Assembly (NCBI GenBank): GCA_005792635.1
Contig: SXRF01000107.1
Span: 1 to 44,943 of the forward strand
DNA length: 44,943 bases
Reading direction: 5' to 3'
Origin: Rickettsiales bacterium
Lineage (GTDB): Bacteria; Pseudomonadota; Alphaproteobacteria; Rickettsiales; SXRF01
Shown here: positions 24,544 to 32,993 of the stretch, piece after piece
Position numbering within the stretch: position 1 is the first letter of the stretch
Layout: every line of letters starts with the position of its first letter
Translations under genes and position numbers: made by a program
The notes under the pieces: model-generated
Seen by the model: the letters and a program-made list of their open reading frames with translations, nothing else
Told to the model about the DNA's origin: nothing
The model's database searches: none

Positions 24544-27326
24544 ACAAAAATTCTCTCCTCCTCATTGACGGCTCTGGTTTTATTTTTCGCGCCTTTCACG
24601 CCCTGCCGCCGCTGACTAACGCGCACGGCGTTCCTGCTGGCGCGGTGGTTGGGTTTATGAACATGCTCACCAAGCTGATGAGCGACTCAAAACATACCCA
24701 CGCGGCGGTTATATTTGATGCGGCGCGGGTAACATTTCGCAACCGATTATACGCCGAATATAAGGCGCACCGCCCGCCCGCGCCTGATGATTTAGTTCCT
24801 CAGTTTCCGCTGGTGCGCGAGGCGACAATCGCTATGAACCTGCCCGCCATTGAGCTTGCGGATTATGAGGCGGACGATATTATTGCTACCTACGCCAAGC
24901 AAGCAGCAGCGCAGGGTTTTGAGGTGACGATTGTCTCATCGGATAAAGATTTGATGCAGCTTATCGGTGACAACATAAAAATGTTTGACGCAATGAAGAA
25001 TAAAGACATTGGCGAGGCGCAGGTGCGCGAAAAATTCGGCGTTGCGCCAGAAAAAGTGCGCGAGGTTTTGTCGCTGATTGGCGATAGCTCTGACAATGTT
25101 CCCGGTGTGGCGGGAATTGGCCAGAAGACCGCCGCCGAGCTGATTAATGAATATGGAGATTTGGAAACTCTTCTTTCTCGGGCGGGCGAAATAAAACAGC
25201 CAAAAAGACGCGAAACCTTGCTTGCATCCGCCGATATGGCTCGGCTTTCCAAGCAATTGGTGACACTCGACGAAAATGTTCCGCTGCCGATTCCGCTGGC
25301 GGATTTGGCGATTAAACAACCAGACACGGAACGGCTAGTGGCGTTTTTGCGCGAGCAGGGCTTCAAAAATTTACTGGCAAAGCTGGAAGGAAAGGCTTCA
25401 GGCTCTAGGCTTCAGGCTACTAGCAATCAAGAAACTCTTGAAGCCCGAAGCCCGAAGCCCGAAGCCAACTATACCACAATCACCACCCTTCCCGCCCTGC
25501 AAGACTGGCTGGCTCATGCGGCGAAGGCTGGGCGCGTGGCGTTTGACACCGAAACCACATCACTCAACGCGCAGGCTGCGGAATTGGTGGGATTTTCACT
25601 ATGCGTGGAGGCGGGCGAGGCTTGTTATGTGCCAGTTGGGCATCAGGCTTTAGGCTCTGGGCTTCTGGCTTCAGATGACCTATTCGCTGCGAAGCCCGAA
25701 CCCAGAAGCCCGAAGCCTATACAAATTCCAACTGCCGATGCCATAGCCGCCATCAAACCACTGCTAGAAGACGCAAGCATCCTGAAAATCGGGCAGAATA
25801 TAAAATATGACCTGCTGATTATGCAAAATTACGGCGTGAATATCGCGCCAATTGACGACACGATGCTCATGTCATATTGCCTGCATGCGGGCGAGCATGG
25901 GCAGGGGATGGACGAACTAGCGCAGAAATATCTCGGCATAAAACCAATTTCCTACGACGAAGTGACAGGCACAGGCAAAAACCGCAAATGTTTTTCCGAA
26001 GTGGAAATTGAAAAAGCGGCTGCTTACGCGGCGGAGGATGCGGATATTACGCTGCGCCTGTGGGAATTTTTCAAGCCGCAACTCGCCGAGCAAAAACTGC
26101 TAACGCTTTATGAAACTATTGAGCGCCCCCTCGTTCCCGTTATCGCGCAGATGGAAACGAATGGTGTCAAGCTTGACCTGCCGCGCCTCGCCGAGCTTTC
26201 AAAGGATTTTGGCACAAGAATGGCAGAGCTGGAGCGCGAGATTCACACACTCGCAGGGCGCGAATTCAATGTCGCCTCGCCCAAGCAGCTGGGCGAAATT
26301 CTGTTTGATGAAATGGGGCTGGCGGGCGGCAAAAAATCCGACAAATCGGGCGCATATTCAACAGGCGTGGAAGTGTTGGAAGAGCTAGCAGAGGAAGGGC
26401 ATGTGTTGCCGCAGAAGGTGCTGGACTGGCGGCAATTCGCCAAACTCAAAAGCACCTATACCGACAGTTTATCGGCGCAAATAAACCCGAAAACAGGGCG
26501 CGTACATACCAATTTTGCCATGGCAATAACCAGCACAGGGCGGCTTAGCTCCAACGAGCCGAATTTGCAGAATATCCCCATCCGTAGCCTTGAAGGCAAA
26601 AAAATCCGCGAGTGCTTTATCGCCGAAAAAGGAAGCGTTCTCCTCGCCGCCGATTATTCACAGATTGAGCTGCGCCTGCTCGCGCACATGGCGGATGTGC
26701 CAGAGCTTAAAACCGCTTTCCGCAACGGCGACGATATTCACGCCATCACCGCCAGCCAAATGTTCGGCGTGCCAGTCGCGCAAGTAAATTCCGACCTGCG
26801 GCGCAAAGCCAAAACCATCAATTTCGGAATTATTTACGGCATCAGCGCACATGGGCTGGCGACACGCCTTGGCATTTCGCGCACCGAGGCGGGCGCGTAT
26901 ATTGAGCAATATTTCAAGCAATATAGCGGCATCCGCGATTATATGGAATCCTGCAAGGAATTCGCCCGCGAACATGGATATGTTGAAACTTTGTTCGGCA
27001 GGCGTTGCCACACCCCCGCCATCAACGATAAAAACGGCGCACGGCGACAATTCGGCGAACGCGCCGCCATCAACGCCCCGCTGCAAGGCACAGCGGCGGA
27101 TATTATTAAACGGGCGATGGTTGCTATCAGTGGTCAGTGGTCAGCAGTCAGCGGTCAGTATAAAATGCTCCTGCAAGTCCATGACGAGCTGGTGTTTGAA
27201 GTGGCGGAAGTTGATGTGGAAGCGGCAAAAACCATCATCAAACCCGCGATGGAAAATGCCGCCAGCATCTCCGTTCCCCTAACCGTTGAAATCGGCACAG
27301 GAAAAAACTGGGGAATGGCTCATTAA
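24540..27326 (+). CDS. polA: DNA polymerase I
   Basis: 928 aa from MNKNSLLLIDGSG. Three domains are present: 5' nuclease (1-285), 3'-5' exonuclease with DTET (about 336), KIGQNIKYD and YAAEDAD, and polymerase with motif A DYSQIELRLLAHM, motif B RRKAKTINFGIIYG and motif C VHDELVFEV. It is therefore predicted proofreading-competent. It fills gaps and removes RNA primers. Three heptamer repeats are read in frame: residues 285-309 in the linker, 368-393 in an exonuclease-domain loop, and 863-874 just before motif C. The third segment keeps the length of the E. coli protein; the others add residues. The start codon is embedded in another repeat arm. Confidence 0.96.
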   Translation: MNKNSLLLIDGSGFIFRAFHALPPLTNAHGVPAGAVVGFMNMLTKLMSDSKHTHAAVIFDAARVTFRNRLYAEYKAHRPPAPDDLVPQFPLVREATIAMNLPAIELADYEADDIIATYAKQAAAQGFEVTIVSSDKDLMQLIGDNIKMFDAMKNKDIGEAQVREKFGVAPEKVREVLSLIGDSSDNVPGVAGIGQKTAAELINEYGDLETLLSRAGEIKQPKRRETLLASADMARLSKQLVTLDENVPLPIPLADLAIKQPDTERLVAFLREQGFKNLLAKLEGKASGSRLQATSNQETLEARSPKPEANYTTITTLPALQDWLAHAAKAGRVAFDTETTSLNAQAAELVGFSLCVEAGEACYVPVGHQALGSGLLASDDLFAAKPEPRSPKPIQIPTADAIAAIKPLLEDASILKIGQNIKYDLLIMQNYGVNIAPIDDTMLMSYCLHAGEHGQGMDELAQKYLGIKPISYDEVTGTGKNRKCFSEVEIEKAAAYAAEDADITLRLWEFFKPQLAEQKLLTLYETIERPLVPVIAQMETNGVKLDLPRLAELSKDFGTRMAELEREIHTLAGREFNVASPKQLGEILFDEMGLAGGKKSDKSGAYSTGVEVLEELAEEGHVLPQKVLDWRQFAKLKSTYTDSLSAQINPKTGRVHTNFAMAITSTGRLSSNEPNLQNIPIRSLEGKKIRECFIAEKGSVLLAADYSQIELRLLAHMADVPELKTAFRNGDDIHAITASQMFGVPVAQVNSDLRRKAKTINFGIIYGISAHGLATRLGISRTEAGAYIEQYFKQYSGIRDYMESCKEFAREHGYVETLFGRRCHTPAINDKNGARRQFGERAAINAPLQGTAADIIKRAMVAISGQWSAVSGQYKMLLQVHDELVFEVAEVDVEAAKTIIKPAMENAASISVPLTVEIGTGKNWGMAH
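25394..25466. repeat. In-frame heptamer hairpin 1 in polA
   Basis: Left arm GGCTTCA, GGCTCTA, GGCTTCA, GGCTACT (25394-25421); right arm TGAAGCC then three CGAAGCC (25439-25466). The arms are complementary and encode the linker between the 5' nuclease and exonuclease domains. Confidence 0.85.
25641..25718. repeat. In-frame heptamer hairpin 2 in polA
   Basis: Left arm CATCAGG, CTTTAGG, CTCTGGG, CTTCTGG, CTTCAGA (25641-25675); right arm GAAGCCC, GAACCCA, GAAGCCC, GAAGCCT (25691-25718). Same unit family as hairpin 1. It encodes an inserted loop in the 3'-5' exonuclease domain. Confidence 0.85.
27126..27160. repeat. In-frame heptamer tandem array in polA near motif C
   Basis: Five units (TCAGTGG, TCAGTGG, TCAGCAG, TCAGCGG, TCAGTAT) with no facing arm. 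They encode ISGQWSAVSGQY between the QGTAADIIKRAM helix and motif C. Confidence 0.8.
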
Positions 27327-27336
27327 TTATTTAATT

Positions 27337-27405
27337 TTCATACCAGCGAAATCTGGTATCTAAAGCAATAGAAAACGCTGGATGCCAACCGAGGCTGGCA
27401 TGACA
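27337..27405. repeat. Paired-hairpin dispersed repeat
   Basis: Hairpins ATACCAG/CTGGTAT (27340-27359) and ATGCCA/TGGCAT (27382-27401), ending in ATGACA. Same design as 10336-10400. It fills the gap between polA and the HTH gene. Confidence 0.65.
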
Positions 27406-27427
27406 ATACTTAAAAATTGAGAGCCCC

Positions 27428-27715
27428 ATGAAAAAAAACGCCGAAATGAACGCTGAGATTGCCGCCTATGACGCGGCGGTGGCGCGCGACGAAGAAGCTT
27501 TTCCTATGTCGCTTTATGACAAGATTGACGCTGGCGAAAACGCTATTTTAGTTTTTCGTAAATATCGCGGGCTTACGCAAACCAAGCTCGCGGAGCTTGC
27601 AGATATAGAGCGCAGCATGTTAAGCGCGATTGAGCATGGTAAAAAAACAGGAAGCGTGGCAAGCCTTCAAGCGATTGCAAGAGTTCTTGAGGTGTCACTT
27701 GACGATTTAGTGTAG
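27428..27715 (+). CDS. XRE-family helix-turn-helix regulator
   Basis: 95 aa. Residues about 40-90 form an HTH_3/XRE domain: FRKYRGLTQTKLAELADIER followed by SMLSAIEHGKKTG and LQAIARVLEVSLDDLV. The N-terminal 35 residues (AAYDAAVARDEEAFPMSLYD) resemble those of HigA-type or prophage-type regulators that sit beside a toxin gene, but no toxin partner is adjacent. It probably binds DNA as a dimer; its targets are unknown. It converges with ugd, with a 6-bp gap. Confidence 0.85.
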   Translation: MKKNAEMNAEIAAYDAAVARDEEAFPMSLYDKIDAGENAILVFRKYRGLTQTKLAELADIERSMLSAIEHGKKTGSVASLQAIARVLEVSLDDLV

Positions 27716-27721
27716 CCTAAC

Positions 27722-29089
27722 TTACGCCGCCCATTCGTCTTCGATATTAAGATCCGCTATGTACGGCTCGCCGCTAATAACATTCTGGCGACCGACGGAA
27801 ACATAGCTAAAGCCGTGTGCTTTCATGTCTTGTCGTTTATATATATTACGCAAATCCACCACCAGCGGCGAACGCAGCAAGGACTTCACTTTTTTCAGGT
27901 CAAGACTGCGGAATTCGTTCCATTCCGTAAGGATAACCAGCATATCCGCGCCAGACATCGCTGCTTCCGCTGTTTCATGGTAAGCAACATTAGCTTTAAG
28001 GAAATGCTTTGCCTCTTTCATACCCTGCGGGTCGTAAGCGTGAATTTCCGCGCCAGCCGCCACCAAGGCAGGGATAATAGAAAGACTGGCACTATCGCGC
28101 ATATCATCGGTTGATGGTTTGAAGGTCAGCCCAAGAACGGCGATTTTCTTGCCGCTCACACTGCCACCAGCCGCCGCGATAATCTTCTCCGCCATACGCT
28201 CTTTGCGCTCGTTATTGCTTTTGATAGTTGCCTCAATCAACTGGCTAGGAACGCCAGCATTGCGCGACATTTGTTGCAGAGCGAGCGTATCTTTCGGGAA
28301 GCAAGAACCGCCATATCCCGGCCCAGCTTGCAGGAATTTATCGCCAATGCGCTTATCCAAGCCCACACCCCGTGCCACATCGCGAATATTTGCGCCAGTT
28401 TTTTCGCATAAATCAGCGATTTCATTGATAAAAGCAATACGCGTGGCAAGCAAGCTGTTGGAAGCGTATTTTATCATTTCCGCGCTTTCAAAGCTGGTGA
28501 AAATCAGCTTCGCGCCATTCATGCAGATTGGCTCATAAAGCTTGTGCATCAGTTCGCGGGCGCGTTTGGAATCCACACCAACCACGATGCGGTCAGGCGA
28601 CATAAAATCTTCAATCGCATTACCCTCGCGCAGGAATTCAGGGTTAGAAGCCACATCAAAATCCGCGTCAGGATTTTCCGCAGAAATAATCTTCGCCACT
28701 GCGCGGTTTGTACCCAGCGGAACGGTGGATTTTGTAACCACCAGAGTATAATCTTTTATTGATTTAGCGATTTCTTTTGCCACGATATTAAGCGCGGTTA
28801 GGTCAGGCATTCCGTCAGTTTCATTCGGCGGCGTTCCCACCGCGATGAACACAAGATCCGCCGCCGCAACAGCTTGTGCGAGGTCAGTAGTGAATGACAA
28901 TCTGCCCGCCTTGCGGTTGCTTTCCACCAATTGCTCCAAACCCGGTTCATAAATCGGCATGATATGCTGTTGCAATTTAGCGATTTTATCGCTGTCGCGG
29001 TCAACGCAGGTTACACGAAAACCAAATTCCGAGAAACACACGCCCGAAACCAACCCAACATAACCCGTTCCCACCACTGCAATTTGCAT
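27722..29089 (-). CDS. ugd: UDP-glucose 6-dehydrogenase
   Basis: 455 aa. N-terminal NAD-binding GTGYVGLVSGVCFSEFG, catalytic Cys in GPGYGGSCFPKD (about 261), and the C-terminal UDP-binding domain with GLTFKPSTDDMRDSASL. It oxidises UDP-glucose to UDP-glucuronate with 2 NAD. It is one base downstream of galU, which makes its substrate, so the pair forms a UDP-sugar operon feeding capsule, LPS or exopolysaccharide. The UXS-like gene at 41107 would be the next step. Confidence 0.96.
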   Translation of the reverse strand: MQIAVVGTGYVGLVSGVCFSEFGFRVTCVDRDSDKIAKLQQHIMPIYEPGLEQLVESNRKAGRLSFTTDLAQAVAAADLVFIAVGTPPNETDGMPDLTALNIVAKEIAKSIKDYTLVVTKSTVPLGTNRAVAKIISAENPDADFDVASNPEFLREGNAIEDFMSPDRIVVGVDSKRARELMHKLYEPICMNGAKLIFTSFESAEMIKYASNSLLATRIAFINEIADLCEKTGANIRDVARGVGLDKRIGDKFLQAGPGYGGSCFPKDTLALQQMSRNAGVPSQLIEATIKSNNERKERMAEKIIAAAGGSVSGKKIAVLGLTFKPSTDDMRDSASLSIIPALVAAGAEIHAYDPQGMKEAKHFLKANVAYHETAEAAMSGADMLVILTEWNEFRSLDLKKVKSLLRSPLVVDLRNIYKRQDMKAHGFSYVSVGRQNVISGEPYIADLNIEDEWAA

Positions 29090-29090
29090 T

Positions 29091-29999
29091 TTATTTTACT
29101 CCGCTGCGTTTATAAACTTCATCCAATTCTTTCAGCATTCTAGCGCGAATTTCCTCGCGTTCAAGCGCAAAAGCAACATTGGCAGCAACAAAACCAACCA
29201 GCCCGCCGCAATCATAGCGCACGCCGTCAAAGCGATAGCCGAAAACATCTTGCTTGCCGATCATGGTGGCGATCGCGTCGGTTAGTTGAATTTCACCACC
29301 CGCGCCCGCCTTTTGCTTGGAAAGCACGCCCATAACCTCTGGCTGCAAAATATAGCGACCAATAATAGAAAGCGTGGATGGAGCATCCTCTGGGGCTGGT
29401 TTTTCCACCAAACCACGCGCTTTTACTAGTTTTCCGTCCTTGGAGGTGGCGGATTTATCAATATCAACAATGCCGTAGCTTGCGGTTTTTTCACGCGGTA
29501 CATCCATAACCCCGAGGACATTTCCGCCGCAATCGTTATATTGTTCAATCATTTGCTTAAGGCAACCAGTTTTAGCAAGCACCATATCATCCGCGAGAAT
29601 TACCGCAAATGGCTCATCGCCAATCATATTACGGGCGCACCACACGGCGTGACCCAAGCCCAGCGGCTCGCACTGGCGGGTGAAAATAATATTTCCCGCT
29701 TCGGGAAGCCAGTTTTTGGTTAGTTCCAGCTCGCGCTTTTTGTTCTTTTTATCAAGGATATTTTGCAGCTCATAAGAATGGTCAAAATGATCGGCAATCG
29801 CGCCCTTGTTTCGCCCTGTGACGAAAATAAATTCCTCAATTCCAGCCGCCTTCGCTTCTTCAAAAGCGTAATGAATCAGCGGCTTATCAACCACAGGCAG
29901 CATTTCCTTTGGCATAGATTTCGTGGCGGGCAAAAAGCGCGTCCCCAGCCCACCAACAGGAAATACTACTTTTCTTATTTTTTTATGTTTTTTTACCAT
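29091..29999 (-). CDS. galU: UTP-glucose-1-phosphate uridylyltransferase
   Basis: 302 aa from MVKKHKKIRKVVFPVGGLGT; an alternative ATG 15 bases upstream has no ribosome binding site. The nucleotidyltransferase motif GLGTRFLPATKSMPKEMLPV is complete, followed by DKPLIHYAFEEA and later ADDMVLAKTGCLKQM. It forms UDP-glucose from glucose-1-phosphate and UTP. Gene order galU-ugd with a one-base gap indicates co-transcription. Confidence 0.95.
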   Translation of the reverse strand: MVKKHKKIRKVVFPVGGLGTRFLPATKSMPKEMLPVVDKPLIHYAFEEAKAAGIEEFIFVTGRNKGAIADHFDHSYELQNILDKKNKKRELELTKNWLPEAGNIIFTRQCEPLGLGHAVWCARNMIGDEPFAVILADDMVLAKTGCLKQMIEQYNDCGGNVLGVMDVPREKTASYGIVDIDKSATSKDGKLVKARGLVEKPAPEDAPSTLSIIGRYILQPEVMGVLSKQKAGAGGEIQLTDAIATMIGKQDVFGYRFDGVRYDCGGLVGFVAANVAFALEREEIRARMLKELDEVYKRSGVK

Positions 30000-30070
30000 A
30001 GCTATAACTTTCATTTTGTGAGTTTTAATGGCGTTTTCCTATAGATAAAGCCCCGCAAAGTCAATATAAA

Positions 30071-31030
30071 TTAACGGCTTTTTCGATATTCTCTGACATT
30101 TTTATTATGAATATCTAAGGTTTCTGCGAAATTATGCCCGCCGCTTCCTGTGGCGACAAAATAGAGTTCCTGTGTATCCAGCGGATGCAGAACCGCCTCA
30201 ATAGCCGCCCGCCCGACATTGCAAATCGGCGTTGGCGGCAGGGCTGGGATAGTATAGGTGTTAAAGGCGGTCGGGGTTTTCAGGTCATCAAGCGTAAGCG
30301 AGCGAGTGAGCGGTTTTCCTGTTTGTTGCTCAATTCCATAAGCTGTTGTTGGGTCGGATTGCAGCTTCATACCACGCCTCAAACGATTGATGAACACCGC
30401 CGCCACTCTTGGTCGCTCCTGCGCCACGCCTGTTTCTTTTTCCACAATGGAGGCGAGGATTAAAGCTTCCATCTGCGTTGCAAATGGCAGCCCCCCTGCC
30501 CGTTTTTCCCAGAGTTCCGCCAGTTCTTTTTGCGCCGCCGCCCGCATTTTTTCTAGCAATTCTTTGCGCGTATCGCCGTAAGTAAAATAATAAGTGTCGG
30601 GACGCAAAGAACCCTCGGCAATGCCATCTGGAACATCACCTTCCAGAATATTTTCTGCTCGCAAAAGCTCCACTACCTCGCGCACAGAAAAACCTTCGGG
30701 TATGGTTATTTTATGCACCACCACCTGTCCAGCAACTAGCATTTGCGCCACTTCTTGCGGAGAAATTCCCATTGGGAAACGATATTCACCCGCCTTCACC
30801 AACCGCGCATCGCCAGTTAGCCAGTTGACTGACTTAAAAAACAACGGATATTTTATAACCTGATTTTCAGCAAGTAAATCAACGCTTTTCACGAAGCCAC
30901 TACCGCGAGGAATAATAACGGTTGTTTCCTTTGAAAGTGCGCTTGGCGAGCGATAGTCATTCCAGAGGAAAATTCCAATAGAGCAAACCGCGACGAAGAA
31001 AAGCAGAAAAATCTGTGTCAGGCGACGCAA
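30071..31030 (-). CDS. mltG: Endolytic murein transglycosylase MltG (YceG)
   Basis: 319 aa. One N-terminal membrane helix (residues 4-24) anchors a periplasmic domain. The catalytic Glu lies in ASIVEKETG (about 196), followed by QSDPTTAYG and the LPPTPICNVGRAAIEAVLHP signature. MltG cuts nascent glycan strands to set their length. It lies 3 bp downstream of fabF, and the order acpP-fabF-mltG is conserved in alphaproteobacteria. Confidence 0.94.
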   Translation of the reverse strand: MRRLTQIFLLFFVAVCSIGIFLWNDYRSPSALSKETTVIIPRGSGFVKSVDLLAENQVIKYPLFFKSVNWLTGDARLVKAGEYRFPMGISPQEVAQMLVAGQVVVHKITIPEGFSVREVVELLRAENILEGDVPDGIAEGSLRPDTYYFTYGDTRKELLEKMRAAAQKELAELWEKRAGGLPFATQMEALILASIVEKETGVAQERPRVAAVFINRLRRGMKLQSDPTTAYGIEQQTGKPLTRSLTLDDLKTPTAFNTYTIPALPPTPICNVGRAAIEAVLHPLDTQELYFVATGSGGHNFAETLDIHNKNVREYRKSR

Positions 31031-31033
31031 AAT

Positions 31034-32290
31034 CTATATCTGCTTAAAGACAAGCGAAGCATTTGTCCCGCCAAAACCAAAGGAATTGGAAAGAACAGCG
31101 CGGATTTTGCGCGGTTTCGCCGTATGCGCCACTAGATCCAGATCGCAGCCATCGGACGGATCGTCCAGATTAAGCGTTGGCGGTGCAATTTGATCGCGCA
31201 TAGCAAGGATAGAGAAAATCGCCTCCACCGCGCCAGCCGCACCGAGCAAATGCCCAATCGCTGATTTGGTTGACGACATGGAAAGCTTATAAGCCGCATC
31301 ACCAAACAGATTTTTTACCGCTTTAAGCTCCAGCTCATCGCCCATCGGGGTGGAAGTTCCATGCGCGTTGATATAGTCAATATCTTCTGGGTTTAGCTGG
31401 GCGCGTTTCATAGCCGCAGCCATCGCCCGCCCCGCACCCTCATGTTCAGGCGCAGGCGCAGTGATGTGGTAAGCATCACCCGACATACCATAGCCAACTA
31501 GCTCAGCGTAAATTTTCGCGCCGCGCTTTTTGGCGTGTTCGTATTCTTCCAATACAACAATACCAGAGCCTTCGCCCATCACAAAGCCATCACGCCCCTT
31601 GTCCCACGGGCGCGAAGCCTTGGTCGGAGTGTCGTTATAACCAGTGGAAAGGGCGCGAGCCGCAGCAAAACCAGCCAGCGCAATCGGGCAAATCGCCGCC
31701 TCTGTGCCGCCAGCAACCATAATATCCGCATCACCACATTGCACAATTCGCGCCGCATCGCCAATCGCGTGTGCGCCAGTGGAGCAAGCAGTAACCACCG
31801 AGTGGTTAGGCCCTTTGAAGCCGTATTTTATGGAGATTTGCCCAGAAGCCAAGTTGATAAGACAGGCGGGAATAAAGAACGGACTAACGCGCCGCGCCCC
31901 TTTTTCCTTCAGCAACAAAGCCGTTTGCTCAATGATATGCAAACCACCAACGCCAGAGCCAATCATAATGCCAGTACGCAGCTTGGTTTCATCGTCAAGT
32001 GACGCAATCCCAGCATCCTCAACCGCCTGCGTCGCTGCGCCAAAAGCGAAATGGATAAAATCATCCATTTTTTTCTGCTCTTTTGGCTCAATATAATCGT
32101 CAGCGTTAAACAGCCCAGCACCAACACCGCGCGGAACTTCACCAGCAACCTTCGCAGGTAGATCCGAAGTGTCACAAAGAGTGACAGCACCAAGACCAGA
32201 GCGAGAGGAAATAATTCCGTCCCACGATTCTTTCACGCCGCAACCAAGCGGAGTAACCAGACCTATACCTGTTACTACTACCCGTCTCAT
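31034..32290 (-). CDS. fabF: 3-oxoacyl-ACP synthase II
   Basis: 418 aa thiolase-fold enzyme. The active-site triad is Cys in VTACSTGAHAIG (about 169), His in NAHGTSTPMGD (about 310) and His in KSAIGHLLGAAGAVEA. FabF condenses acyl-ACP with malonyl-ACP to elongate fatty acids. It is 139 bp downstream of acpP; the gap contains a long hairpin repeat. Confidence 0.96.
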   Translation of the reverse strand: MRRVVVTGIGLVTPLGCGVKESWDGIISSRSGLGAVTLCDTSDLPAKVAGEVPRGVGAGLFNADDYIEPKEQKKMDDFIHFAFGAATQAVEDAGIASLDDETKLRTGIMIGSGVGGLHIIEQTALLLKEKGARRVSPFFIPACLINLASGQISIKYGFKGPNHSVVTACSTGAHAIGDAARIVQCGDADIMVAGGTEAAICPIALAGFAAARALSTGYNDTPTKASRPWDKGRDGFVMGEGSGIVVLEEYEHAKKRGAKIYAELVGYGMSGDAYHITAPAPEHEGAGRAMAAAMKRAQLNPEDIDYINAHGTSTPMGDELELKAVKNLFGDAAYKLSMSSTKSAIGHLLGAAGAVEAIFSILAMRDQIAPPTLNLDDPSDGCDLDLVAHTAKPRKIRAVLSNSFGFGGTNASLVFKQI

Positions 32291-32301
32291 AACTCTTCGT
32301 C

Positions 32302-32400
32302 TTTCATGAATTGGCTTCGTTATCCATCGGTCTCGCCGTACTCATGTACAAAGCGTACATTCCGTGCGCCTCGCCTTGGCTGCCTAGCCAATTAATGAAA
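32302..32400. repeat. Long-hairpin repeat, copy 3 (acpP-fabF gap)
   Basis: Outer arms 32302-32316 and 32386-32400 (14 of 15 bases complementary) and imperfect pairing inward to the tip ATGTAC-AAAGC-GTACAT (32344-32360). The tip and the following CGC-rich bases match copies at 790-810 and 4135-4158, in the same orientation. It may tune acpP versus fabF expression. Confidence 0.75.
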
Positions 32401-32429
32401 TACTTTGAGTGTATTAATACAAACGAAAA

Positions 32430-32672
32430 CTACGCAGCTTTTGCGTGCTGTTGTATGTAATTAACTGCATCTTGCAAGCACAAGATTTTTTCCGCAGCAT
32501 CATCAGGAATTTCAATGTTGAATTCTTCTTCAAAAGCCATAACCAGCTCAACGGTGTCCAAGCTGTCTGCACCGAGGTCATCAATAAAGCTAGCTTCTAA
32601 AACAGCTTTAGATTCATCAACACCCAAATGTTCAACAACGATTTTTTTTACGCGTTCAGCAATGTCACTCAT
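32430..32672 (-). CDS. acpP: Acyl carrier protein
   Basis: 80 aa acidic four-helix protein with the phosphopantetheine Ser in [20 protein letters not shown]. It carries acyl intermediates for FabF and other fatty-acid enzymes. AAGGA lies eight bases upstream of the ATG, and a promoter is proposed at 32732-32759. Confidence 0.98.
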   Translation of the reverse strand: MSDIAERVKKIVVEHLGVDESKAVLEASFIDDLGADSLDTVELVMAFEEEFNIEIPDDAAEKILCLQDAVNYIQQHAKAA

Positions 32673-32731
32673 GATCTTTTTCCTTCGTTAGTTAACAAAA
32701 TCGTATGGATACAACTTCCACAGAGCTGGCG

Positions 32732-32759
32732 ACAATAAACATCAAAACCAAAAGGTCAA
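32732..32759 (-). promoter_or_regulatory. Putative promoter of acpP
   Basis: On the minus strand TTGACC (32759-32754), a 16-bp spacer and TATTGT (32737-32732). The 312-bp acpP/32994 gap otherwise shows only AT-rich leader sequence and no small gene. Confidence 0.4.
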
Positions 32760-32993
32760 CTGCAAATTGTCATTGGCAAATTATCGGCTCTGCAAATTAT
32801 CAATGCACCACACAAACCATCAAACAGTTATGCGTAATTAGCATATCTATTTTTACTTTGCTAGAAAAAACGGCATTCAAAAAATATGTTTCATTGCATT
32901 ATGCAGGAAATGCTTGAAATTAATTGATTATTAGTGCTATTTATTTAGAGTTGTGTCGCTGAATATTTAATAAAATTAGGGAGCATGTTTATA

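Noticed and set aside
24890-25366. Long open frame antisense to polA
   Set aside because: It mirrors the codon structure of polA, has no ribosome binding site and no recognisable protein.
25394-25718. Regularly spaced repeats in polA as a possible CRISPR array
   Set aside because: Units are contiguous 7-mers without spacers and are translated in frame; no CRISPR array or cas gene is present in the window.
27428-27715. HTH gene as antitoxin of a HigBA-type pair
   Set aside because: No toxin-like gene adjoins it on either side: polA lies upstream and ugd, convergent, lies downstream.
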